DNA from: Verrucomicrobiota bacterium
GTDB taxonomy: Bacteria; Verrucomicrobiota; Verrucomicrobiia; Limisphaerales; J093
Reading direction: 5' to 3'
NCBI GenBank assembly: GCA_022710935.1
Contig: JAKLFY010000015.1
Span: 1-64,000, forward strand
DNA length: 64,000 nucleotides
The first letter of the stretch is position 1, and each line of letters begins with the position of its first letter. The notes beneath the pieces were generated by a model. That model saw only the letters and a list, made by a program, of their open reading frames with translations, made no database searches and was not told the origin of the DNA. The translations under genes were made by a program, and so were the position numbers. Positions 26,201 through 38,266 of the stretch are shown piece by piece.

Positions 26201-29200
26201 GTCTGGGCACTTACATCTGGCCCAACCCTTCCATGTACGTCACCCCCACCACGTACGCCGGCATCATTGCCAACCTCAAGTCCTGGGTCCACGGACGCTA
26301 CCACTGGATCGATACCCAATTCCTCAAAGCGCCCGAACTGAGCCGCGGCGACTGCGCCGTCTCACCCGGTTTCGTCCTCACCGCCTCCGGCCCAGCCGGG
26401 ACCATCTACTACACCTTGGACGGTTCCGACCCGCGGGCCAAGGGAGGCGGCATCGCAGCCGGGGCGAGGACGTACGCGTCCGGCATCCCGATCCAGGCCA
26501 ACAGCCGCGTGGTGGCCCGCGTGCGCAGCGGCAACCGATGGAGCGGCCCGACCGCCGCCACCTTCCTGGTCGAGACTCCTCCGCTCGTGATCACCGAACT
26601 CATGTACGCCCCCGTCGCTCCCGATCCGGAAAACGGCGACGAGCCGGGCGATCTCGAATACGTCGAACTGAAGAACATCGGCACCGCGCCCCTGGACTTG
26701 CGCGGCTTCGAGTTCACCCAGGGCATCCAGTTCTCGTTCTCGACCGGCCAGGTCGCCTCCCTCGCCCCGGGGCAAACGGTCCTGGTGGTGAAGAACGCCG
26801 CCGCATTCGCCCGCCGCTACCCCGATGTTCCCAATGTCGCCGGCGAATACCAGGGTTCCCTGGCCAACGATGGCGAGCGGGTGCGCCTGGTCGGTCCCGT
26901 GCTCGAAGAGTTGCACGACTTCCGGTATGAACCCGATTGGCATCCGGCCACCGATGGACTCGGATTCGCGCTGGTCGTCGCGGACGAACACCAGCCGCGT
27001 TCGGCCTGGACCCGACGCGAAGGCTGGCGCGTCGGCACTGCCTTCCTTGGCACCCCTGGACAGCTCGATCCCGACGCGCCCGACATCCCCGCCGTGCTCG
27101 TCAACGAAGCGCTCACCCGCGCCCAATCCCCGCTGCTGCGATCGATCGAGCTGCTGAATCCGACGAGCGCGGCGGTCGACCTGGGCGGCTGGTTCTTGTC
27201 GGACGACCCGGATACACCCAAATACCGAATCCCTTCGCCCACCCTGATTCCGACCGGCGGCTTCCTCGTTTTCACCGAGCGCGACTTCAATCCCAACCCC
27301 GGCTTGCCCCCGAGCTTCAATCTCGGCGCTGGCGGCGACGATGTGTACCTGTTCTCCGCCGACGCCACTGGCCGGCTCACCGGCTACCGGCACGGCTTCG
27401 AGTTCGGCCCGGCCCTCGAAGGGGTGGCGTTCGGACGCCACGTCACCAGCGACGGACTCGAACACTTCGTCGCCCAAACGATCTGCACTCTGGGCAACCC
27501 CAATAGCCCCCCGCGCGTCGGACCGGTCGTTATCAGCGAGATCATGTACCATCCGCCCGATGTCGTGGCCAACAACGCCGCCTGGGACAACACCGAGCAC
27601 GAGTTCATCGAGCTCTGCAACCTGACCGCGTCGGCCGTTGCCATCCACGATCCCAACGCACCCACAAACACCTGGCGGTTGCAGGGCGCCGTCCAATACG
27701 CCTTCCCGCCAAATGAATCCCTTGCCCCTCGAGAACGCATCCTGGTCGTCGGTTTCGATCCGTCGCTCTCCGCTCCAGCCGCCGAGTTTCGGACCCGCTA
27801 CAACCTCGACTCCGGCACACGCCTCTTTGGTCCGTACCAGGACCAGTTGCCCAACGGCAACTCGAGTGTCGAGTTGCTCCAGGCCGATGGCCAGCGCGAA
27901 TCCGACACCGAGTATGTGGCGAGATTCGTCCTGGCAGATCGGGTCGCCTACCGCGATGCGTCGCCTTGGCCCGAGGCGGCCGATGGACTCGGCTTCTCGC
28001 TCCAACGACTCGCCGAGACCGAATACGGAAGCGATCCGGCCAATTGGACGGCAGCAGCCCCATCGCCCGGCGAGGCCCATGTCGCCGCCCCGCCGCCCGT
28101 CATCACCCGCCAACCGCTGAGCCAAACCGGGACTGCCGGAATGCAGGTCACCCTCGATGTCGAGGCAAGCGGCTCCGGTCCCCTGTCGTTCCAATGGCGG
28201 CTGAATGGCAGGAACCTCGCTGGCGCACAGGCGAACTCCCTGACTCTGACGAACCTCCAGGCCTCGCACGCAGGCGAGTATCGGGTCGTGGTGTCGAGTG
28301 CCGCGGCCGCCGTCGTCAGTCAGCCCGCCACAATTCGCGTGGTGGAGCCCCCGGCCCTGCTCGCATCACCCCAATCGATCGAGGTCCTCGCCGGGCAGCC
28401 CATCGAGTTGTCCGTCGTCGCAGTCAGCACGTCACCCTTGAGTTACCAGTGGCGGCGCGACGGCGCCCTCCTCGAGGGCGCTGCAAGGTCCACGCTTTCC
28501 TTCCCCTCGGCCGAGGCCCGCGACACCGGAGACTACGAAGTCATTGTTCAGAATGACACGGACACCGCCGTCAGCGCGGTCGCCAGTGTGCGCGTCGTCG
28601 GCCATCCCGTCATCGTCCGCCAACCGTGGAGCGCCACCGTGATCGCTGGAGGCACCATGACGCTGGGCATCGAGGTCAATCCCCAGGCTTCATTGCCCAT
28701 CCGTTACCGCTGGATCCGCAACGGCGTCGCCGTGCTCGAACGCGCACTCGCGTCGCACTCCGACTTCCTGACCTTGACCAATGTGCGGGCCGCCGATGCC
28801 GGCACGTACTGGGTGACCGTGAAGAACCCCGGCGCCCTCGCCTCGGGCGTCACCAGCGAAGAAGCAACGGTCCAGGTTGTCATCGCCGCCGATGCCGACC
28901 GCGACGGCCTCCCCGACGCTTTCGAAACCCGCTACAGCCTGAATCCGAACGACCCGGCGGACGCCGCCGCTGACAGCGACGGGGATGGCGCATCCAACCA
29001 GGACGAATACCTGGCGGGCACTGACCCGCTCGATCCCGACAGCGTGCTCAGGATCTTGAGCATCGCCGCGCTCGACGGCGTCTCCGTGACTTTCCAGGGT
29101 GTAGCCAATCGCCACTACGCCGTCCAATACCGCGATCAGATCACGCCCGATTCCTGGCAAACCCTCGCCCTGATCCCCGCCGTTTCGGGTCTCTCGACCG

Positions 29201-29291
29201 CCCAGCGGTTGATCGAACTGCGTGATCCATTCGGCACAACGCCAGACCTGCGCCTCTACCGCATCGGAACCCCGGGTCTGTCCGAACCTCG

Positions 29292-29295
<4 letters not shown>
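23281..29295 (+). CDS. Giant secreted CotH / lamin-tail / Ig-domain protein
   Basis: A 2004-residue exported protein. Domains in order, positions approximate: signal helix 45-65; galactose-binding-like jelly roll 80-240 (IYLRKTFTV, LWLNGTEIG); Big-type domain 245-340 (IEVSFSENVTGVDASDL); lamin-tail domain 350-480 (IIISEFLADNENGIRDDFGD); chitobiase-C-like strand domain 505-580 (GTIRYTLDGSTPSGSS); CotH kinase domain 585-1015 (IRGQSSAGFPKKAYNVEL, DWNLSFGNADYLEGW); second GTIYYTLDGSDP domain; three further lamin-tail domains 1100-1600 (LVITELMYAP, VVISEIMYHP); three Ig I-set-like repeats 1605-1870 (QWRLNGRNLAGAQ, YQWRRDGALLEGA); Ca-binding DADRDGLPDAFE and DSDGDGASNQDE near 1880-1915. ATG at 23281 is one of several possible starts. 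A role in surface adhesion plus protein phosphorylation is inferred. Confidence 0.88.
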
Positions 29296-31886
<2,591 letters not shown>

Positions 31887-32042
31887 GGTGCCGTCCTTAT
31901 GCCAGCGCGCAACGCCGGGGTAAAGCCTCGATGCCATGTCGTCATTGTCTTTTACGCGCGCCCGGGCCACACTCCGCCCGCACGTAACCTTCTCGAGGCT
32001 GGCGGCTCTGCGTAGAGCGACGAGTGCCGAGATGGGAACTGT

Positions 32043-32096
32043 ACCTGAACTTGAATCTGAATCCGAATCCAAATCAAGACCTGAACCTGGAACTGA
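32043..32096 (+). repeat. Degenerate hexamer microsatellite before thioredoxin gene
   Basis: Between the divergent phosphoesterase and thioredoxin genes, seven successive hexamers read CTGAAC, TTGAAT, CTGAAT, CCGAAT, CCAAAT, CAAGAC, CTGAAC from 32045, followed by CTGGAAC. The tract ends four bases before the ATG at 32100 and thus covers the leader. Variation in copy number could alter spacing or leader structure; that is speculation. Confidence 0.7.
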
Positions 32097-32099
32097 TCT

Positions 32100-32429
32100 A
32101 TGACCAACATGACCGAAGTCTCCTCCGCACAATTCCCGAACGAAGTCCTCAAGTCCACCGTGCCTGTCATGGTTGATTTCTATGCGCCGTGGTGCGGCCC
32201 CTGCAAGATGATCGCGCCGCTCCTGGACACCGTCGCTGGCGAGTTCGCCGGGCGCGTCAAGGTGGTCAAGGTGAACGTGGACGATGCGAGCGATCTCGCC
32301 AACCAATTCCACATCACCAGCGTCCCCACCCTCATGATCTTCAAGAACGGCGAAGTCTCCGACACCATGGTCGGCGCCCCCTCCGCCGCCGCTCTTCGCA
32401 GCAAATTCGAAAGCGCAATCGCCGGTTGA
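32100..32429 (+). CDS. trxA: Thioredoxin
   Basis: A 109-residue thioredoxin. It has the classical WCGPC active site (Trp31, Cys32, Cys35), the buried Asp in MVDFYAP, and the cis-Pro loop SVPTLMIFKNGE. No signal peptide is seen, so it is a cytoplasmic general disulfide reductase. ATG at 32109 is an alternative start. Its TGA overlaps the ATG of the next gene (TGATG), so the TPR protein is translationally coupled. Confidence 0.95.
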   Translation: MTNMTEVSSAQFPNEVLKSTVPVMVDFYAPWCGPCKMIAPLLDTVAGEFAGRVKVVKVNVDDASDLANQFHITSVPTLMIFKNGEVSDTMVGAPSAAALRSKFESAIAG

Positions 32430-33244
32430 TGAGCAGGGCGCGCAAAGACGCAGGGCGCAGGAACCCGCCGCGGAAGCCGTCTGGCAAAGTCGGACTGGCC
32501 GTGGCGGGAGCCCTCATTCTGCTCTTGGCCGGGCTGGCCTGGTATGGCGCGACCCGCCGCTCTCCAGGCCCCTCGGGCGACGCCGATCCAACCCGCTCCC
32601 GCGCTCACCCCCCCGCTCCCGGCTCAGGCGCCAACTCGACAGTGCCGGGACCGGAGGGGGGCGCCGGGGCGGAAGCAGCCAACCTGGTGACCCGGGGCAA
32701 TGAGTTGCTTCGCCAAGGCCAATTCGCCGAGGCCGCCAAGGTTTACGAGGAGGCCAGGCGCCTGACACCCCAGGATGAGGATGTCCACTACAACCTGGGA
32801 ATCGCATTCGCCCGCTTGGGCCGCCAGGACGAGGCCGTTGCATCCTACCGCCGCGCCCTCGAGCTTTTCCCCCAATACGCCGAGGCGCACAACAACCTCG
32901 GCATCCTTCTCCATCGGATGGGCAAGCTCGACGAGGCCTTCGAGCATTTCCGCGCCGCGATTAAGGCCGTGCCCGATTACGCCTCCGCCCACAACAACCT
33001 CGGCAACGCGCTCCGTCAGCGGGGTCTCGCGGCCGAGGCGACCGACGCATTTCTCAAGGCCTCGCAGATCGACACCAACTACTGGCAGGCCCGCTTCAAC
33101 CTCGCCAACTCCTACGTCGCTCTCGATCGGCTGGATGACGCCATCGCCGAATACGAAGCCGTCCTGCGCATCGAGCCCGATTTCGCCCCCGCCCAACAGG
33201 CGCTCGAACAGACGCGCCTGAAGAGGGAATCGCACAGCCCGTAA
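32429..33244 (+). CDS. Membrane-anchored TPR protein
   Basis: A 271-residue protein. A basic N-terminus and a membrane segment (VGLAVAGALILLLAGLAWYG, about residues 21-40) are followed by a Pro/Gly/Ser linker. About five tetratricopeptide repeats then cover residues 85-260, with the typical G-Y/F-A-P spacing: LRQGQFAEAAKVYEEARRL, ARLGRQDEAVASYRRALEL, HRMGKLDEAFEHFRAAIKA, LRQRGLAAEATDAFLKAS and VALDRLDDAIAEYEAVLRI. TPRs mediate protein-protein contacts. Coupling to thioredoxin suggests a role near redox or envelope assembly, but no partner can be named. Confidence 0.85.
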   Translation: MSRARKDAGRRNPPRKPSGKVGLAVAGALILLLAGLAWYGATRRSPGPSGDADPTRSRAHPPAPGSGANSTVPGPEGGAGAEAANLVTRGNELLRQGQFAEAAKVYEEARRLTPQDEDVHYNLGIAFARLGRQDEAVASYRRALELFPQYAEAHNNLGILLHRMGKLDEAFEHFRAAIKAVPDYASAHNNLGNALRQRGLAAEATDAFLKASQIDTNYWQARFNLANSYVALDRLDDAIAEYEAVLRIEPDFAPAQQALEQTRLKRESHSP

Positions 33245-33263
33245 CTCCGGACCGTTTCCGGGC

Positions 33264-33998
33264 TCACGCGCCAGGAACCGGCAGCCGCGCGCAGACGCAG
33301 TCGCGCGAGGGCTCACACGGCAGCAGACTCCGCTCGACCAGCGCAGGCAAGCCGCGGTCGAGTTCCGCCGCGAGCGATGAACAATCTCCGGACGAAAGCC
33401 TCAACGGCGTCGCCGCCGCATCCAGAAACCCGCCCAAGGTCCGGCCCCCATAGTGCAGCAGCCCCTGACGCATGGGGATCGAGTAGACGGACAGCAGGAC
33501 ACCGTAAACCAGCGGGTGCCACGCCGAGGCCCGCCCCGCCCCCACCCCCTCCCAGTACCGGCGGACCAACCGCACGTCGTGGAGAGGCAGCAACCGCCGC
33601 AACTGCGCGCGACCCACAGCCCGGCTCGCCGCGGCAAAACGGCTCAGCCGGGCGTCCTCCCCCAATTGCCGATCCAGACGCAGGAGTTCGCGAACCTCGT
33701 TCCGGTCGGCATGCCAACGCGCCCGCTGGATCGCCGTCAACTCGACCGGACCGAGTACACGGGCCTGGTACTCGACCAGAAACGACCGCAGCGACGCCGT
33801 GTCCGTGACATGCGCCTCGGCGAGCCCCGCGAGAACGGCGCGCACAGCGCGAAGCCCGGGCCGACCGAGCCTCGCCACCAATGCCCGCGGGTCGCCCGGC
33901 ATGGCCGGGCGAGTCTCGATCACGGATGGTCGAATCTCGAGCACGCGCTTCACTCCAATCTCCCGGCTTGGCAGCCTCGTGCTCCAGACCGGCGACAA
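33264..33998 (-). CDS. UreF-like urease accessory protein homologue (tentative)
   Basis: A 244-residue helical protein. Its second half resembles UreF: AHVTDTASLRSFLVEYQARV, ELLRLDRQLGEDARLSRFAAAS with RAVGRAQLRRL, then a WHPLVYGVLLSVYSIP segment and LRLSSGDCSSLAAEL, where UreF has the conserved G-x-A-L and PLGQ-type helices. UreF assists nickel insertion into urease together with UreG/UreH. No other urease gene is in view. The assignment rests on pattern similarity only; an unrelated helical protein is possible. ATG at 33902 is an alternative start. Confidence 0.45.
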   Translation of the reverse strand: MSPVWSTRLPSREIGVKRVLEIRPSVIETRPAMPGDPRALVARLGRPGLRAVRAVLAGLAEAHVTDTASLRSFLVEYQARVLGPVELTAIQRARWHADRNEVRELLRLDRQLGEDARLSRFAAASRAVGRAQLRRLLPLHDVRLVRRYWEGVGAGRASAWHPLVYGVLLSVYSIPMRQGLLHYGGRTLGGFLDAAATPLRLSSGDCSSLAAELDRGLPALVERSLLPCEPSRDCVCARLPVPGA

Positions 33999-34164
33999 AG
34001 TAGCCCGACCCTACTGACACCCACGCCGCCGTGCCAACTGGAAAAGAACAACGACAATGGTCCGCGGCCCTTCGACAAACGCATCGGCAGACTACCTGAA
34101 CACTGTCAGACCCACTCGTAATCGTAATCCTTTCGCATGATGTCTACAAAAGGGGCAGACAACG

Positions 34165-34280
34165 ATGTTGCAGGCCGCGTGCCCACACGCGGCGCAAGTC
34201 CAGTCGCCCGGTGAGGGCACCGGGCCTACAACGAATGGCGACCCCGCTGTAGGCCGCGTGCCCACACGCGGCGCAATTCG
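34165..34280 (+). repeat. Interspersed palindromic repeat, copy D (variant)
   Basis: GCAGGCCGCGTGCCCACACG with CGGCGCAA occurs at about 34170 and again (GTAGGCCGCGTGCCCACACG) at about 34250. Between them is CAGTCGCCCGGTGAGGGCAC, giving a two-module variant of the family that lacks the TGTCGGTG ends. The spacer 33999-34417 has no gene and leads into smc. Confidence 0.8.
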
Positions 34281-34417
34281 CCCGAATCCGCCCCCAAATC
34301 GGTGACGGGAGTCGAAACCGGGCATCCCTATTAGTTGTACGGCCAACAAGACTCTCCCACATTATCTTGTGGTTTCAGCTTTACACCCGGGGTCCTTTTC
34401 CGGTATTTGGTCCAGCG

Positions 34418-37400
34418 ATGTACCTGAAGACACTGTCTGCCTTCGGTTTTAAGTCGTTTGCCGAGAAGACGTCTCTGGCTTTCCAGCCCGGACTCACCGC
34501 GATTGTGGGCCCAAACGGCTGCGGCAAGTCCAATATTGCGGATGCCATTCGCTGGGTGTTGGGCGAGCAGTCGGCCAAGGCCCTGCGCGGCGGGGAGATG
34601 ACCGATGTGATCTTCAACGGCACGGACGGTCGCAAGCCGCTCGGGTTGGCGGAGGTGTCGCTGACGCTCGGGGGGGTGGACGAGGAACATTTGAAAGCGG
34701 CGGGCGTTGAGCTGGCGTACGACGAAGTGACGGTGACCCGCCGGGTGTTTCGCAATGCCGGAAGCGAGTACTTCATCAACAAGACACCATGCCGCCTCAA
34801 GGACATCCAGCAACTGTTCGCCGGCACGGGCATGGGGCGCGCCAGTTACAGCATCATGGCGCAGGGGAACATCACGCAGATCCTCTCGAGCCGGCCCGAG
34901 GATCGCCGTCTGGTCTTCGAGGAGGCGGCAGGCATTACGCGCTTCAAGGCCCAGAAGCGGGAGGCGATACGCAAGCTCGAGGGGACGGAGCAGAATCTGC
35001 TGCGCGTGGCGGATCTGATCCGCGAGGTGAAGCGACAGATCATCTCCCTCCAGCGCCAGGCCGGCAAGGCCCGGCGCTACAAGCAGTACATGGCCGAATT
35101 GCAGCATCTCGACACCCAACTGGCCCGCCATCAATACGACGTGTCCCAACTCGAAATCGAGCAGGGGCGCGAGCGCATCGAGACTCTCCGCGGCGAGATC
35201 GAGACGTGCAGCGGCGAGGTGGTGCGCGGCGAGGATGAGGTGTCGCAATTGCGCGAGCGGCTGGCGGAGCTCGAACACGCGATCTCGTCGAGCCAACAGC
35301 GCGGGCTCGAATTGAAGGCCGAGGCGGAGCGGCACGAGCATCGGATTCAGTACAACGAGGAGCGCCTGCGCGAGCTGGCGGCCCGAAATGAAAAGGCGTT
35401 GGCGGACATCGCGGAGGCGGAGGAGCGAAAGCTCGCGGCGGAGCGGGCCCTGGAGGAGACGGCGGAGCGCCTCGAGTCGGCGGAGGCGAAGCTGGAGGAT
35501 GCGCGGCGCCAGCTCGAAGCCCGGCGCGAGGGGCTCAAGGCGATCGAGGATGAGGTGCGGCTCAAGCAGGAGGCGATGCGCCAGGCCCAGAGCGATGTCT
35601 TCGATGCCGCCCAGCAACTGACCCGCGTGCGCAACGCGATCAACACCCTCGATCTGCAAAAACAGGGCAACGTCATCCGCATCGAAAAGCTCTCCGCGGA
35701 GAAGATCCAGCTCGAAGAGGAGCGCGCCCGGCTCGCCCAGCGCCTCGAAGAGTTCGCGCGCGAATCGGAAGCCGAACAGGTCACGCTCCAGACACGCCGA
35801 TCGAGCTGCCAGGAGCGCCAGGAACGCCTGCGCACGGTCCAGCGCGAGATCGGGCAGGCGGGGCTCGAACTCGATCAACTGCAGCGCCGGCAGGCCGAGA
35901 TCCACTCGCGCCTCAACGTCCTCCAACAGCTCGAATCCAGCCGCGAAGGCTTCGGCGCCGGCGCGCTCGCCGCGTTGAAGGACACCCAGCAGGTGCTCGG
36001 CTCCCTGGCCGATCGCATCCGCGTCCCCGACGAATACGTTCCGGCCATCGAGGCCGCCTTGGGATCCCAGTTGCAGATCGTGCTGACGCACCCGCCCGAC
36101 GCCGCGCGGCAGATCCTGGACGACTTGAGCGCCCATCAGAAAGGACGCGCCAGCATCGCGTCGCTCGATCTTGCGACCGCCCGGCGCGAGACGCCGCGCG
36201 GCGCCACGGGCGTCTCCGTCGCCGCCGAGACTTCTCCAGACGCAGCGGCCTGTCCTCGATCGGACAATCCGCTCGAAACGCTCGGGTGCGTCGCCGCGCT
36301 CGGCGTGGTGGAAGGCGATGCGGCGGTGCTCCCGCTGCTCGAAAGCCTCCTCGGACGGACCCAGGTCGCGCCCGATCTCGAGGCCGCGACGACCGCCTGG
36401 CGCGCCTGCGGCGGACACTTCGATTTCGTCACGCGCGCCGGCGATCTGCTCAATCGGCACGGTGTGTTCACGGGCGGTTCGAGCAACGGTTCGAGCAAAG
36501 GCCCGTCCTCGATCCTGGGTCGGAAGAATCAGATCGCCGAACTCGAGCGGTCGCTGGCGGAGATCCACGAGCGCGTGAACGACTCGAGCCGCCGCAAAGG
36601 GACGCTGCTGAGCGAGCAGACCGCGTTGCAGGCGACCCTGCAGCAGGCGCAGTCGGAATTGCAGGCCCAGGAGGTCGCCATCGCCACGCGCCAGGGCGAG
36701 TTCAAGGCGCTGCAAAACGCCCAACGCGTCCTCGAACAAAAGGTCGACACCGTCGTCTTCGAGATCCAAACCCTGGCCAGCCAGGAGCGCGAAGGCAGCG
36801 AACGCCGCGCCAGCCTGTCGGCGCAGGTGGGCGAACTCGAAGCGCGCGACGACGAGGCGCAGCGCCGGTTGACCGAACTCACGGGCGCGCTCGAAGACCT
36901 CCGCGCCCGGCGCGACCAACTCAATGCCGCCGTCACCGAGGCGAAGGTGGCGGCCGCCACCGAGGAGCAGCTCGCCGCCTCGTTCCGCCAACAGCAGGGC
37001 CCGCTCGAACAGCGGATCCGCGAACTCGCCCACCTGGTCGAACAGCGCCGGCAGGAAATCGCCCAGGTGCTCGACCGCCGCGGCCAGGCCCAGATCGAAA
37101 TCGAGGACTCCCGCGGACGCATCGGCGCGGTCCAGCATGAGCGCGACCAGTTGGCCCTGCGGACGGCCGACCTGCTGGCCCAGCGCGACGCCCAGGCGGA
37201 CGACATCGCCACGCGCGAAGAGGCCCTGCGCAACAGCCGCCGCCGCCTCACCGAGCAGCAGGAACTGCGCAGCGCGGCCGAGGTGGACCTGGCCCAGAAA
37301 GAGATGGGCCTGCGCAACATCGTCGAGCGCATCCAGCAGCGCTACCAGGTCAACCTCGCCGACGTCCGCAGCGAGTGCATCACCATCACCTATGCCGCCG

Positions 37401-38239
37401 AAGGACCCGCCCGGGTCGAGACCTTGACCCCCGAGCAAATGGCGGCCGCGGGCGTCTCGACGGACTGGAACGCCGTGGCCGACCAGGTCGCCGCCCTCCA
37501 GGCGAAGATCGACGAGATGGGGCCGGTGAACCTGGTTGCGATCGAGGAGTACGAGGAGACCGAGCAACGCCATCAATTCCTGAGTTCGCAGCACGACGAC
37601 CTGGTCAAGGCCAAGGAACAGCTCGTCGAGGTCATCAACCGCGTCAACACCCAGACCCGCCAGATGTTCACGGAGACCTTCCACAACATCCGCGACAACT
37701 TCCGCTCGATCTTCGTCGAGATCTTCGGGGGCGGCGCGGCGGACCTGAACCTGGTGGACGAGGGGGACGTTCTCGAGAGCGGGATCGAGATCATGGCGCG
37801 TCCGCCCGGCAAACAGTTGCGGAGCATCTCGCTGCTCTCAGGCGGCGAACAGACCATGACGGCCGTGGCGCTGCTCTTCGCCATCTACCAGGTCCGACCG
37901 AGCCCGTTCTGCGTCCTGGACGAACTGGACGCGCCTCTGGACGAATCGAACATCAACCGTTTCATCCGGGTGCTCCAGCGCTTCCTGGCCCACTCCCAGT
38001 TCATCGTGATTACCCACAACAAGCGCACGATCGGCATGGCCGATGTCCTCTACGGCATCACCATGCAGGAACAGGGCGTCAGCAAGATCGTCAGCGTCAA
38101 GTTCCACAAGACCGACACGCCCATGACCGGACGCGCCGCCGCCTCAATCGAAACCCCCATCGATGGCCCGTCGATCGGCGTCGAGGAGGACCTCGAGACC
38201 GGACGCGAGGAAACGCTCGAAGTGTCCGTCGCCGAGTAG
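34418..38239 (+). CDS. smc: Chromosome segregation protein SMC
   Basis: A 1273-residue SMC ATPase, the core of the chromosome-organising condensin. The N-terminal head starts MYLKTLSAFGFKSFAEKT, with Walker A GPNGCGKSN at 31-39. Long coiled coils run to the hinge at about 500-690, which has a poorly conserved insert, and then back to the C-terminal head. The ABC signature LLSGGEQTMTAVALL is near 1140 (Ser1141) and the Walker B/D-loop CVLDELDAPLDESN follows. The final about 50 residues are a variable extension. Long minus-strand open frames here are shadows of the alanine/glutamate-rich coiled coils. No scpA or scpB is adjacent. ATG at 34418 precedes the conserved start. Confidence 0.97.
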   Translation: MYLKTLSAFGFKSFAEKTSLAFQPGLTAIVGPNGCGKSNIADAIRWVLGEQSAKALRGGEMTDVIFNGTDGRKPLGLAEVSLTLGGVDEEHLKAAGVELAYDEVTVTRRVFRNAGSEYFINKTPCRLKDIQQLFAGTGMGRASYSIMAQGNITQILSSRPEDRRLVFEEAAGITRFKAQKREAIRKLEGTEQNLLRVADLIREVKRQIISLQRQAGKARRYKQYMAELQHLDTQLARHQYDVSQLEIEQGRERIETLRGEIETCSGEVVRGEDEVSQLRERLAELEHAISSSQQRGLELKAEAERHEHRIQYNEERLRELAARNEKALADIAEAEERKLAAERALEETAERLESAEAKLEDARRQLEARREGLKAIEDEVRLKQEAMRQAQSDVFDAAQQLTRVRNAINTLDLQKQGNVIRIEKLSAEKIQLEEERARLAQRLEEFARESEAEQVTLQTRRSSCQERQERLRTVQREIGQAGLELDQLQRRQAEIHSRLNVLQQLESSREGFGAGALAALKDTQQVLGSLADRIRVPDEYVPAIEAALGSQLQIVLTHPPDAARQILDDLSAHQKGRASIASLDLATARRETPRGATGVSVAAETSPDAAACPRSDNPLETLGCVAALGVVEGDAAVLPLLESLLGRTQVAPDLEAATTAWRACGGHFDFVTRAGDLLNRHGVFTGGSSNGSSKGPSSILGRKNQIAELERSLAEIHERVNDSSRRKGTLLSEQTALQATLQQAQSELQAQEVAIATRQGEFKALQNAQRVLEQKVDTVVFEIQTLASQEREGSERRASLSAQVGELEARDDEAQRRLTELTGALEDLRARRDQLNAAVTEAKVAAATEEQLAASFRQQQGPLEQRIRELAHLVEQRRQEIAQVLDRRGQAQIEIEDSRGRIGAVQHERDQLALRTADLLAQRDAQADDIATREEALRNSRRRLTEQQELRSAAEVDLAQKEMGLRNIVERIQQRYQVNLADVRSECITITYAAEGPARVETLTPEQMAAAGVSTDWNAVADQVAALQAKIDEMGPVNLVAIEEYEETEQRHQFLSSQHDDLVKAKEQLVEVINRVNTQTRQMFTETFHNIRDNFRSIFVEIFGGGAADLNLVDEGDVLESGIEIMARPPGKQLRSISLLSGGEQTMTAVALLFAIYQVRPSPFCVLDELDAPLDESNINRFIRVLQRFLAHSQFIVITHNKRTIGMADVLYGITMQEQGVSKIVSVKFHKTDTPMTGRAAASIETPIDGPSIGVEEDLETGREETLEVSVAE

Positions 38240-38266
38240 CAGAAGCGCACCCGCCCGCACCGCCGC

